From UBA5072 sp963822145 (GTDB taxonomy: Bacteria > Bacteroidota > Bacteroidia > Bacteroidales > UBA10428): 64,000 bases of DNA. A program made the position numbers and the translations under genes. Where the stretch lies: NCBI GenBank assembly GCA_963822145.1, contig CAWGGG010000001.1, positions 558,001 through 622,000 of the forward strand, read 5' to 3'. The notes below the pieces were generated by a model. That model saw nothing but the letters and a program-made list of their open reading frames with translations. It did no database searches and had not been told where the DNA came from. Shown piece after piece: positions 27,652-36,031 of this stretch; position 1 is the stretch's first letter, and each line of letters opens with the position of its first letter.

Positions 27652-28383
27652 TTATTCTTTATCCAGTTTGGCCTTTTTTGTGGTAATCAGAATGACACCG
27701 CCATATCCACGTGATCCGTATATGGCTGCTGAAGTCCCCTTGAGTACCTCAATCGATTCAACCTGTGATGGAGAAATATCAGGCATGTCCTCCCCAGGTA
27801 CACCATCCACTACAAAAAGCGGGGGAATAGGTCCCTGAAGATTCCGGGAATCCTGTATATTGACCGTTCTTCCCACGACTGATACTCCGGGAATGGCCTG
27901 TAACATTTCATAAAGGGTAGAATAGGTCCTCTTCGTGTTGGTGCCGTCCACTTTACTGACCGAGGTAGTCAGGTCTCTTTTGGCCACCTCAGTGTAACCT
28001 GTATTCACCTGTTCTGTCCCGGTGGTAACGGTTACATCCGTTTGTTGATCTTCAACAGCATCGAAATTGATATGCCGGGTGGCAAAATTGAAATCGACCT
28101 GTGTCCTGCCTGCAATATCTTCCTCCATGATCCCGCTGCCAAAGGTGAAGATACCGATTCTCAAAGCATCGGGCTTTACTTTTACAGTGTAGGCTCCTTT
28201 GGCATCAGTGACCGCATCCGTTTTCACTCCGTCTACCATCACAATAGCATTGGGAATGGGATTCTCAGTGGCATCCAATACAGTGCCGCTAATGATAATC
28301 TTTTTGCTGGTTTTCTGAGCAGAGAGCGGTGTTGTTAAGACACCTATGAAAAGGCTTAAGCATATTAAAGCTGCTGGTTTCAT
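27652..28383 (-). CDS. Barrel-less SusC-like protein: carboxypeptidase-regulatory plus TonB plug domain (copy 2)
   Basis: 243 aa. A signal peptide ends near SAQ (residue 22). Residues 28-95 form a CarboxypepD_reg-like beta-sandwich (ISGTVLDATENPIPNAIVMV). Residues about 145-238 form a TonB-receptor plug with ESIEVLKGTSAAIYGSRGYG and end in ILITTKK. A normal SusC-like receptor would continue with a ~700-aa barrel; here a clean stop follows the plug. It is a tandem paralogue of the gene upstream (about 185 bp away), with the same architecture and end point, so this is a stable form rather than random truncation. Possibly a periplasmic decoy or adaptor; function unknown. Confidence 0.8.
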   Translation of the reverse strand: MKPAALICLSLFIGVLTTPLSAQKTSKKIIISGTVLDATENPIPNAIVMVDGVKTDAVTDAKGAYTVKVKPDALRIGIFTFGSGIMEEDIAGRTQVDFNFATRHINFDAVEDQQTDVTVTTGTEQVNTGYTEVAKRDLTTSVSKVDGTNTKRTYSTLYEMLQAIPGVSVVGRTVNIQDSRNLQGPIPPLFVVDGVPGEDMPDISPSQVESIEVLKGTSAAIYGSRGYGGVILITTKKAKLDKE

Positions 28384-28567
28384 GATTCAAGATTTTGTTT
28401 TAGTATAGTAATACACAAAGGGGAGTAGGATACTCAGGATCATGCAGGTTTTACCTGACTTGCTAAAATTAATCAAAAAACACCACATCCCCGAGTTTAT
28501 AAGGACTTATTTTCTCCCGTGCAAATATAAATCCCTGAAGTTGCCCATCTGCTAACCGGTGTGTCAA

Positions 28568-29296
28568 TTATGGATTATCGGCCTCAGATTTTTTGGTGGT
28601 GATCAGCACGGCTCCGCCATATCCCCTTGATCCATAAATAGCGGCAGCAGTGCCCTTAAGTACCTCAATGGATTCAACCGTTGCGGGTGGAATATCCGGA
28701 AGTCCAAAAACCGGAACACCATCCAGTACAACCAGGGCCGGAACTGAACCGTAGAGATTCCTGGAATCCTGAATAATAACGCCCCCGTTACTCACATGGA
28801 CCCCTGGTAATTCCTGTAACATATCATTAATGGAAGAATAGGTTCTCCTGGCACCGGAACCCTCAGCCCTGCTTACCGATGTGGTGAGGTCCCGCCTGGC
28901 AACCGTGTTATAACCTGTATTCACCTGTTCCGTGCCGGTAATCCTGGTGTTATCCGTTTGCCGGCCCTCCAGGCCATTAAAATTGATATAAGGGGTGTCA
29001 AAATTGAAATCAATCCGTGTTCTGCCGCCAATATCTTCTTCCAGAATTCCGCTGCCAAAAGTGAAGATCCCGATCCTTTCCGCACCGGGTTTGACTTTAA
29101 CGGTATAGATACCCCGGGCATCCGTAGTGACGTTGGTTTTTTGGCCATCGATCATAATGATGGCATTAAAAATTGGATTTTGGGAGACATCCAGAACAGT
29201 GCCTGTTACGGTAATCTTGCTCTGCTTTTGAGCCGGGAGGGAAATGGGAATCATTACCATGAAAAGGCATAAAACGATACCTGCTTTTGCTTTCAT
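28568..29296 (-). CDS. Barrel-less SusC-like protein: carboxypeptidase-regulatory plus TonB plug domain (copy 1)
   Basis: 242 aa from the ATG before KAKAGIVLCLF; a 14-codon upstream extension of the frame does not look like signal sequence. The layout matches the neighbouring paralogue: a signal peptide to about residue 22, a beta-sandwich domain (VTGTVLDVSQNPIFNAIIMI), a linker with RRDLTTSVSRAEG, and a plug ending VESIEVLKGTAAAIYGSRG then AVLITTKK. The core is strongly conserved between the two while the signal peptides and tails differ, so both are under selection. No SusD partner lies nearby. Confidence 0.8.
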   Translation of the reverse strand: MKAKAGIVLCLFMVMIPISLPAQKQSKITVTGTVLDVSQNPIFNAIIMIDGQKTNVTTDARGIYTVKVKPGAERIGIFTFGSGILEEDIGGRTRIDFNFDTPYINFNGLEGRQTDNTRITGTEQVNTGYNTVARRDLTTSVSRAEGSGARRTYSSINDMLQELPGVHVSNGGVIIQDSRNLYGSVPALVVLDGVPVFGLPDIPPATVESIEVLKGTAAAIYGSRGYGGAVLITTKKSEADNP

Positions 29297-29369
29297 GATG
29301 CAAGGATTTTGGTTAATTACGCTCAAAAAAAGTGCCATAATGATTCCATCAACAAGATATATTAATCCG

Positions 29370-29867
29370 TTACTGGACTTTATAGAAGTTGCTTACCCAG
29401 GTCTTTTCACCGTATTTTGTATAATAAACAAAAGACATTTTTACAGGGGATTCAAACATCAGTTCGAGTTTAAAGTCAATTTTTTCCGGATTGAAATCCT
29501 GAACCACGTCTATCGATAATATATCCTCGGCAGTGAAAGCACCGATCCACGTGAGAGAACTTCCATCCGGCCAAAGCGCAAAGGCCTTGAATTTGTCATC
29601 GGCTTCATCATACCCGATATTATTGAAATACAGGGGAGTTTTTACACCCCTGATTACTTGATATACGCTAATAACAAAGGCTTTATCAAACACCGCAGAC
29701 TCCCAAAGCTCAACAGTATCTGCACTTACATCCAGGCGCCAGGGACCCAGGACCTGTTGCATCAGTTGAATCTGATCGAGTTTGTGTCCATTTGTCTGCG
29801 CTCTAATTCCCAGGGTGCAGGCGAAAAGAAACGCAATGGTCATGATACTTGTGCAAAAGGTTTTCAT
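29370..29867 (-). CDS. Secreted protein of unknown function
   Basis: 165 aa with a clear signal peptide (residues 1-24, ending GIRAQ), then a compact beta-rich domain: WRLDVSADTVELWESAVFDK, then YQVIRGVKTPLYF and WIGAFTAEDILSIDV. The pattern is lipocalin-like, as in small periplasmic proteins of Bacteroidota, but I recognise no named family. It lies 73 bp upstream of the plug-domain paralogues in the same orientation and may be transcribed with them. Confidence 0.65.
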   Translation of the reverse strand: MKTFCTSIMTIAFLFACTLGIRAQTNGHKLDQIQLMQQVLGPWRLDVSADTVELWESAVFDKAFVISVYQVIRGVKTPLYFNNIGYDEADDKFKAFALWPDGSSLTWIGAFTAEDILSIDVVQDFNPEKIDFKLELMFESPVKMSFVYYTKYGEKTWVSNFYKVQ

Positions 29868-30253
29868 CGTGCCAGCATTTGATTCAAGTTACGACAATTC
29901 CGTGCTCATGTCAATAATATTCCTATAAAACTTCTATTATCCCGGGTGAGTCACGATTCACCCCCTGCGTATCCCTTACCTGCCCCCCAGATATCAATAT
30001 AATTATTGATCAGTTTTGATGATTCTCTTGGACTATTGCTTTTTAAAGATAATTTTCATAAATTATCTATATAAATAGGAAAGCCGGTCTTTATTGACTT
30101 TCATGGCCTCAGAACTTTCACTACGTTTAATTCCTGTTATTCCATTTCAAGATTCTCATTTTGCAGAGACTTGTCTTTAAAAAGGTATTGAATATTATTC
30201 ATGGGATAGAAACCTAAATGCAAACAATAACTCATCACTAATCCCTATAAACT
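29868..30253. other. Divergent intergenic region
   Basis: 386 bp between a minus-strand and a plus-strand gene. The only structure seen is GGGTGA (29944-29949) pairing with TCACCC (29958-29963). Otherwise it is AT-rich and presumably carries both promoters, though no box with the 24-base spacing stood out. Confidence 0.4.
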
Positions 30254-31054
30254 ATGAAAAAAATAGGTTTGTTACTCATTGTGAGTATGATTTCTGCTGG
30301 CTGTTGTGAACTATGCAGAATTCCTGCCTACTGCCATCCAGATGCAGATTTTAGTTCTGATGTAAGTACTGTTTCCGTGAATGAAGCTGTTCAATTTATG
30401 GATCAATCTTACGGTGATCCAGATACCTGGAACTGGACATTTACCGGAGGCACCCCTGCAAATTCAGCGGCCAGGAATCCGAAAGTGTTCTATAATTCAC
30501 CTGGCACCTATGCGGTGTCCTTATCAATACACAACAGGAAAGGTACAAATACAGAGGAAAAGCTGTCTTTTATCAAAGTAAACCCACAGACTGAATGTGA
30601 AGAAGTGACCTTTATGCCCGGACCATTCATCAGATTGTGCCCGACACATATTAATGGAGACACGGAATTTGCCGGACATGGACCAAGCATACAGGCCAGT
30701 GCCAAACTGAGAATTGTCAATAATAAGCAGATTTATGCGGATCTTTCGCTGCATGCAAAGGAAACAACACCTGATTGGACGGAAGGCACCGGCAATTGGA
30801 CTGAATTAGTTTACTCGGCACCTTCCGATTGGAGCATAAAATCAATTATCACTGATATAATCTCCACGGCATCCTTTACCGATGCTGATCTTGACCTGGA
30901 CGTACCGGTTATTAACCAGGGCTATCTGGTTTCCCGATTTGAAATAATGGGAGATACCTGGGGCCTGGACATAGATTCCTGTGCAATAAATAAGACTTTT
31001 TTGGATGTATACTTTAATGAAGTAACAGTAAGAATATGTAAAGACCAGAATTAA
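30254..31054 (+). CDS. PKD-domain lipoprotein
   Basis: 266 aa with a lipoprotein signal; the lipobox is SAGC at residues 14-17. A PKD domain at about residues 32-110 (VNEAVQFMDQSYGDPDTWNW, then PGTYAVSLSIHNRKG) is an Ig-like fold common in surface glycan-binding proteins. The C-terminal ~140 residues form an unrecognised domain with DADLDLDVPV, an acidic stretch that could bind calcium. Probably surface or periplasmic; no operon partner in close range. Confidence 0.75.
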   Translation: MKKIGLLLIVSMISAGCCELCRIPAYCHPDADFSSDVSTVSVNEAVQFMDQSYGDPDTWNWTFTGGTPANSAARNPKVFYNSPGTYAVSLSIHNRKGTNTEEKLSFIKVNPQTECEEVTFMPGPFIRLCPTHINGDTEFAGHGPSIQASAKLRIVNNKQIYADLSLHAKETTPDWTEGTGNWTELVYSAPSDWSIKSIITDIISTASFTDADLDLDVPVINQGYLVSRFEIMGDTWGLDIDSCAINKTFLDVYFNEVTVRICKDQN

Positions 31055-31289
31055 GGTGCAGCACCACGCACTCGGTCTAAAAGGTCAAGTCAGGAAGATC
31101 CCAAACCCCGATGATCTCCTTTCATTCAATATTCATTCATCAATATCCGGACTTTATATCTGATTGTTAATAAGGATTTGATGGTGTGATCCATATTTTT
31201 GAAGATTTTTCCTTAGCTTAGTGCTGATGAGCAGGAAGTACGATCAATAATATAAAAACTATAGTTGAATTAAAGCAAAATTTCAGCGT

Positions 31290-33176
31290 ATGAAAAAGTC
31301 TTTCCAGGCCCTCGTAATCACCTTTATAATATGTACAAACGTGTATCCACAAGTGGATCCTGATATCAAGGTTGCTGATCCGGTTATTCTGGAGAATTTT
31401 TTTGATGGCCTGATGAATGATCACCTTCGGACAAAACATATAGCGGGTGCTGTGGTGGCGGTTGTTAAAGACGGCCACTTGGTTTTTTCAAAAGGATATG
31501 GGTATTCCGACTATGCCAATAAACGCCCGGTTAGTGCTGATTCTACGCTTTTCAGGATCGGATCGATATCCAAGACCTTTACATGGACCGCTGTAATGCA
31601 ACTGGTGCAACAGGGAAAACTCAACCTGGATGAGGATGTTAATGTTTACCTCCGTGATTTTAAGATTCCGGACCACGAGGGCGGGCCTGTTACCCTCAGG
31701 CACCTGATGACCCATACACCCGGGTTTGAGGACCGGCTGATTGGAGTATTTGCAAAGGATGAAAAAGCATTAGGACCCTATGGAGCGATCCTGAAAGAAC
31801 AGCTTCCGGAACGTGTCCGGCCTGCCGGAGTGGAAATGTCTTACTCCAATCATGGGACGGGCATCGCGGCTTATATTGTGGAACAGGCGTCAGGGTTACC
31901 GTGGGTTGAATATGCCGAACGCAATATTATTGTGCCGCTGGGAATGGATCACACCACTTTCAGACAGCCTCTTCCTGAACATTTGTCCGGAATGGTATCA
32001 AAGGGATATAATTATGAAAACGGAACCCTGAAAGAATACGGATTTGAGTTCATTCCTCTGTCGGCGGTCGGGGGTGCCAGTTCCACCGCTGCAGATATGT
32101 CCAGATTCATGATCACCCATCTTCAGTTGGGGACTTATAAAGGTGTTACCATCCTTGACAGTGTCAACGCCTCCAGGATGCAAGCTGTTGAATTCCGGGT
32201 TTCCCCCTATGTCAGCGGGATTGGACTCGGGATCTATGAATTGGTGAACTGGAATGGTATCCGAACCATCGGTCATGGCGGAGACACCTTCTGGTTCCAT
32301 TCCCTGATGGCACTCATTCCTGAGAAAAATCTTGGCCTTTTTATTTCTTTTAATTCACAGGCAGGAGATTATGCTCAGGTATTTGGATTGTTCATGGATC
32401 ACTTTTATCCGTTGCATCCCCAAAAATCTGAATTTAAGTTGTCCCAGGAGAATTCGGATAAGTTCACAGGGGAGTACAGGTTCAACCGGTTTCCCCACAG
32501 CGACATAACCCGGATAACTTCCATACTGAGTACAGTAAAGGTGAGTTATGATACTAACGGATATCTGCTATCCAGAGAGCGTGATGTGCAAAAGTGGCTT
32601 GCAGTGAATGATTCAACATTTATAAAAGAAAGCGGAGATGAATACCTTGTATTCGGGAAACCGGAAAACGGTAAATATACCAGGGCATTTCTGGGAAACC
32701 TTGCGGTTATGCCTCTGGAAAGAGTTCCCGGTATTGATTCAGGCAGTTTACACATCCTGATCCTGACTGTCTACATGATGGTTTTTGTTTTTACATTTTT
32801 TTACTGGCCGGCTGTGCACCTCATCAGAAAAAAGTATATTTTACAGGCAGGTGAACGAAAAACCCTGCCGACCGGGAACAAATGGCTGGGTTGGGCGACT
32901 TCATTCCTGGTCCTTTTTTTCTTCATGGGTTTTATAGCAGCCTTGAGAAATCCCTTTGAAATATTTTATAGTGTGCCCCTGGTAATAAAAATGCTGCTCG
33001 TTATTCCGGTTATCCTATGCGTTTTGCTGGTGGTATTCACTTATCAGGCCTATAAGCTGGCCATCCGAAAGGAATACAACCTTTCCGGCAGAATACACAT
33101 GTATACCCTGGTTTTCGCTTTACTCTTGCTGCTGTGGCAATTTAACCACTGGAACCTGCTGGGATTCAAATATTGA
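31290..33176 (+). CDS. Beta-lactamase family serine hydrolase with C-terminal membrane domain
   Basis: 628 aa. A signal peptide (1-21) precedes a penicillin-recognition hydrolase domain. Its SxxK motif has Ser92 and Lys95 in GSISKTF; Tyr185-Ser-Asn187 forms YSN, and HGGDTFW gives the third motif. A linker domain (about 395-490) is followed by three to four membrane helices (about 490-625). Proteins of this build in Bacteroidota are annotated as beta-lactamase-related or D-aminopeptidase-like; the substrate may be a peptide, an ester or a D-amino acid bond. The fused membrane domain suggests the enzyme is tethered to the inner membrane, facing the periplasm. Confidence 0.85.
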   Translation: MKKSFQALVITFIICTNVYPQVDPDIKVADPVILENFFDGLMNDHLRTKHIAGAVVAVVKDGHLVFSKGYGYSDYANKRPVSADSTLFRIGSISKTFTWTAVMQLVQQGKLNLDEDVNVYLRDFKIPDHEGGPVTLRHLMTHTPGFEDRLIGVFAKDEKALGPYGAILKEQLPERVRPAGVEMSYSNHGTGIAAYIVEQASGLPWVEYAERNIIVPLGMDHTTFRQPLPEHLSGMVSKGYNYENGTLKEYGFEFIPLSAVGGASSTAADMSRFMITHLQLGTYKGVTILDSVNASRMQAVEFRVSPYVSGIGLGIYELVNWNGIRTIGHGGDTFWFHSLMALIPEKNLGLFISFNSQAGDYAQVFGLFMDHFYPLHPQKSEFKLSQENSDKFTGEYRFNRFPHSDITRITSILSTVKVSYDTNGYLLSRERDVQKWLAVNDSTFIKESGDEYLVFGKPENGKYTRAFLGNLAVMPLERVPGIDSGSLHILILTVYMMVFVFTFFYWPAVHLIRKKYILQAGERKTLPTGNKWLGWATSFLVLFFFMGFIAALRNPFEIFYSVPLVIKMLLVIPVILCVLLVVFTYQAYKLAIRKEYNLSGRIHMYTLVFALLLLLWQFNHWNLLGFKY

Positions 33177-33326
33177 ATGATGGCTTGAATGGTGATTGGC
33201 GATGGATGCCGTTTGCATGGCGAATCCATCAGCCATCTTGTAACAGTGCAGGTGCTACCGGCTGCCCTTTCAATACGGCCCGGCTGAGGCTCATTATTAA
33301 GGGTTGCACCTCCGCCGAACCCGGGA

Positions 33327-33656
33327 TCAATCTTTCCTTTTCAACAGTATGAATCTGTGCACAATCAGATCAGACTCGGTTTTCGGCGCAACATCATAGA
33401 ATGCCACTTCCAGATTGAACTTCCTGCAAATGTTATTCAGGGGTTCCATTTCACTGTCAAATTTTCCTCCGTCCTGTTTTTGTACTGCAACCCATTTTTG
33501 GCCGTCATAAAACTCCACGGTAATTTTGTTGTTCCCTAATTTGAGCTGTTCCAGAACTTTCAGCTGGTAATAGCTTACACTGTCAGTTTGGCCAAATGAT
33601 TTGGCGTACAGGCAGCAAAAGAGAAGAAGAACAGTAATTGCGATTTTTGCTTTCAT
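33327..33656 (-). CDS. Small secreted protein of unknown function
   Basis: 109 aa with a signal peptide (residues 1-22, ending KSFGQ) and a short alpha/beta domain: YYQLKVLEQLKLGNNKITVE, then FNLEVAFYDVAPKTES. Composition and the codon pattern across the frame look coding, and the predicted leader is convincing. No family recognised. It is convergent with the serine hydrolase, and the intervening 150 bp show nothing clear. Confidence 0.6.
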   Translation of the reverse strand: MKAKIAITVLLLFCCLYAKSFGQTDSVSYYQLKVLEQLKLGNNKITVEFYDGQKWVAVQKQDGGKFDSEMEPLNNICRKFNLEVAFYDVAPKTESDLIVHRFILLKRKD

Positions 33657-33851
33657 GGCGATAGGTTAATTCATATGGTTTGATTTCGGATTGAAATTTA
33701 ATGCCTTTTTTCATTTTTCACTTTTAATTTTTCACTTAATCCGTTAGGCTCTCCGTGTCCAGGGACTTCGCTTAGCGAGGGATACAATTCTATGAAAATG
33801 CTTGACTTTGTCTTAAGAAGATCGTAAATTAATATAAGAAAATCCCTTCTT

Positions 33852-34616
33852 ATGAAAATAAATTTTCTTCCGGATGTTGAGAGGGAACATTGGATCAAGT
33901 CTTTGTTTTACCTGGTTGGTTCGATAGCCCTGATAGTCATTTCATTTGTTGCAGGTTTATTGAAGGACAGCACGCCGGGGGTATTGATATTTACGCTAGG
34001 ATCGATATTTTTCTTCTATGCTGTGCCGCATCCCTGGGGGAACGCGAAATATTATGTCATTGAGTTTGCGGTGCTTTTCGGTGCTTTTACATTGTTGTGG
34101 ATTTTTGGATCAAGGTCAGACTATTGGAATGAGATTAAGAAACAGGGAGATACGGCGGAAGCTGTTGGCTGGTTTTCGCTCGGGGTTTGTATTCAGGCAT
34201 TTATAGGCATCATGACAGGTATATTTGTTTTTTCGGAAGGGCCTCGGTGCCGGCTGTATCACGCCACATCCGTCGCCCTGCTGGCGCTTTTTATCATGTT
34301 TCCGCAAAGTCTCTTCCCTTCTTCATCACTGAAACCATATCTGCTCATTACCATGTGGATTTTTTCATGCCTGCAGTTTACCCTTATTGCAGCACTGTTC
34401 TGGCTGGCTTCCAGGAAAGAAACGATCAGCCGCTTACCTAAAATGACTATGTTGATTGCCGTTGTAATTTTGATTCCCATGGCCTTATGGGGTTTTTTTA
34501 TTAACAATGACACCCATTGGATGGAAGGCATCCGTTTATGGGCCATGCTGGAAATTGTCTGTGCGCTCCTGGTTATCTCTGTCCTGTTGTTACCGTTTAT
34601 TACCGAAGAAAATTAA
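33852..34616 (+). CDS. Polytopic membrane protein of unknown function
   Basis: 254 aa. It starts MKINFLPDVEREHWIKS and then has seven to eight evenly spaced hydrophobic helices with very short loops; few charged residues lie inside the membrane. No transporter signature or catalytic motif is visible. It is a single gene; the AT-rich stretch before it (33700-33740) contains simple TTTTTCA-type repeats. Confidence 0.65.
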   Translation: MKINFLPDVEREHWIKSLFYLVGSIALIVISFVAGLLKDSTPGVLIFTLGSIFFFYAVPHPWGNAKYYVIEFAVLFGAFTLLWIFGSRSDYWNEIKKQGDTAEAVGWFSLGVCIQAFIGIMTGIFVFSEGPRCRLYHATSVALLALFIMFPQSLFPSSSLKPYLLITMWIFSCLQFTLIAALFWLASRKETISRLPKMTMLIAVVILIPMALWGFFINNDTHWMEGIRLWAMLEIVCALLVISVLLLPFITEEN

Positions 34617-34641
34617 ACAGAGCGGTTCAGGGATAACAGGT

Positions 34642-34667
34642 CCCCTGTCCCTCGTCCCTCGTCCCTT
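34642..34667. repeat. CCCTGTCCCTCGTCCC-type dispersed repeat
   Basis: Reads as the reverse complement of a GGGACGAGGGACAGGGG repeat, akin to the units at 14560-14587. It is followed by GCTTCAGCGAAGGCGGGC, another sequence type often scattered between Bacteroidota genes. Confidence 0.45.
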
Positions 34668-34704
34668 TTACCCGTCGTAGCTTCAGCGAAGGCGGGCGTC
34701 CCTT

Positions 34705-34743
34705 TCTTCACCCCGCCCAGCTCTTCCGGTCCAGGCTCCTGTA
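34705..34743. repeat. Detached duplicate of the comM 3' end (left copy)
   Basis: 37 of 39 bases match 35993-36031, which is the true 3' end of comM. Read on the minus strand this copy still encodes YRSLDRKSWAG and a stop, against YRSLDRESWAG in the intact gene. The two copies bracket the DUF4421-like gene, 1288 bp apart. Confidence 0.7.
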
Positions 34744-34815
34744 TTGGTTTCTATCTGGCAGTCCCGGAAACATTTCAATCAATTGCTTGTTCTAATACAT
34801 GAAAAATTACTGTCC

Positions 34816-35946
34816 TTGAAGAATACACTTAAATCAACCCACATTTTGGTATTCTGCGGTCTGCTGTTGCTTCCCGGGCTTACATGGGGTGCAAAACATG
34901 GTGCAACGGACAGTTCTGCAAGGGAATCCAACTATATCAAGAAAATGGATCAGTATCTGAACCTGAAACTAAGCATCAACAATGATTTTCAGGAATTCAG
35001 GATCTACAGTAACCAGGAGATCATTATCAAACCCAATGTATCCCATGCCGTCCGATTCTCCGGCCATTACCGGATACTATCAATTTCAGGCGGTTTTTCC
35101 CCGGGATTCATTCCCGGAAATCATGATGATAATACCAAGGGGGATACCCGCACCTTTGGGCTGGGCATGAACCTGAATTTCAAACACTGGATACAGGGGA
35201 TTTCCTATGGCCATGTCAAAGGATTCTACCTTGCCAATACAGCTGATTTTGATCCAAACTGGTCGGAGGGCGACGATTATGTGCAGTTTCCCGACCTGGT
35301 ATACAATGGATTCCAAGGTCATACCGGATATCAGGTCAATCCCAACTTTTCAAGCAAGGCGTTAACCTCACAAACAGAACGACAACTGAAAGGGGCCGGC
35401 AGTCTTATAGCTATATTGCATTACCGGTACTATATTGCTGATAACCAAGTGACGCTGACTGGACAAAACAGTTCCCAGAAATCCAATAACTTCGAAATGC
35501 TCATCTCGCTTGGCTATTACCGAACCTTTGTTCTGGGAAAGAATTTTTATGTTTCTGCGGGACTGGCCCCTGCAGGAGGAATTATCTTTACCAGCTTGCT
35601 GACCCGCCAGCGCTCTGTTGACAGTACAGGCCAATATACAGGCCCTTACCATAACACAACCGTCCACCATAACGATCCGATCTGGCGCCTGGAAGGAAGT
35701 GCCGCCCTGGGTTATAGTTCGGAACGTTTTTTTGCCGGGGTTCAGATGATGTCCTTCTGGGAAGGATATGATGAGAACAGCCAATCTCACATCATAGTAA
35801 ATGACCGCATTGCATATCAGGTGTTCGTCGGTTACCGTTTCAAGGCACCCGGGATAGTCGTGAAGACTGCAGATCTTGCAGAGGATAAAAAAAACCGATT
35901 GATTCAATGGCTGCCATGGAACTGGGGGGAAAAGTCAGATCCATGA
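34816..35946 (+). CDS. DUF4421-like outer-membrane protein
   Basis: About 376 aa from a TTG start at 34816, chosen because it begins a good signal peptide (KNTLKSTHILVFCGLLLLPG). The frame is open back to another TTG at 34744, exactly at the edge of the duplicated comM end, which would put 24 polar residues before the signal. The mature part matches my recollection of the DUF4421 family: YLNLKLSINNDFQEFRIYS, then beta strands typical of an outer-membrane barrel. Function of the family is unknown. The gene is flanked by 39-bp direct repeats and so may have been inserted as a unit. Confidence 0.7.
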   Translation: MKNTLKSTHILVFCGLLLLPGLTWGAKHGATDSSARESNYIKKMDQYLNLKLSINNDFQEFRIYSNQEIIIKPNVSHAVRFSGHYRILSISGGFSPGFIPGNHDDNTKGDTRTFGLGMNLNFKHWIQGISYGHVKGFYLANTADFDPNWSEGDDYVQFPDLVYNGFQGHTGYQVNPNFSSKALTSQTERQLKGAGSLIAILHYRYYIADNQVTLTGQNSSQKSNNFEMLISLGYYRTFVLGKNFYVSAGLAPAGGIIFTSLLTRQRSVDSTGQYTGPYHNTTVHHNDPIWRLEGSAALGYSSERFFAGVQMMSFWEGYDENSQSHIIVNDRIAYQVFVGYRFKAPGIVVKTADLAEDKKNRLIQWLPWNWGEKSDP

Positions 35947-35992
35947 GGGTAAAAAATCCACTTCAATTCCCGTGGTAAAACATTGCCTGTCA

Positions 35993-36031
35993 TCTTCATC
36001 CCGCCCAGCTCTCCCGGTCCAGGCTCCTGTA
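35993..36031. repeat. Native comM 3' end (right copy of the 39-bp direct repeat)
   Basis: This segment contains the comM stop codon and last codons (YRSLDRESWAG) and matches 34705-34743 at 37 of 39 positions. Similarity ends abruptly on both sides. Confidence 0.7.

Noticed and set aside
34744..34815. Upstream TTG start for the DUF4421-like gene
   Set aside because: It would place 24 polar residues before a good signal peptide and begins at the very edge of the duplicated comM end; the TTG at 34816 fits better.
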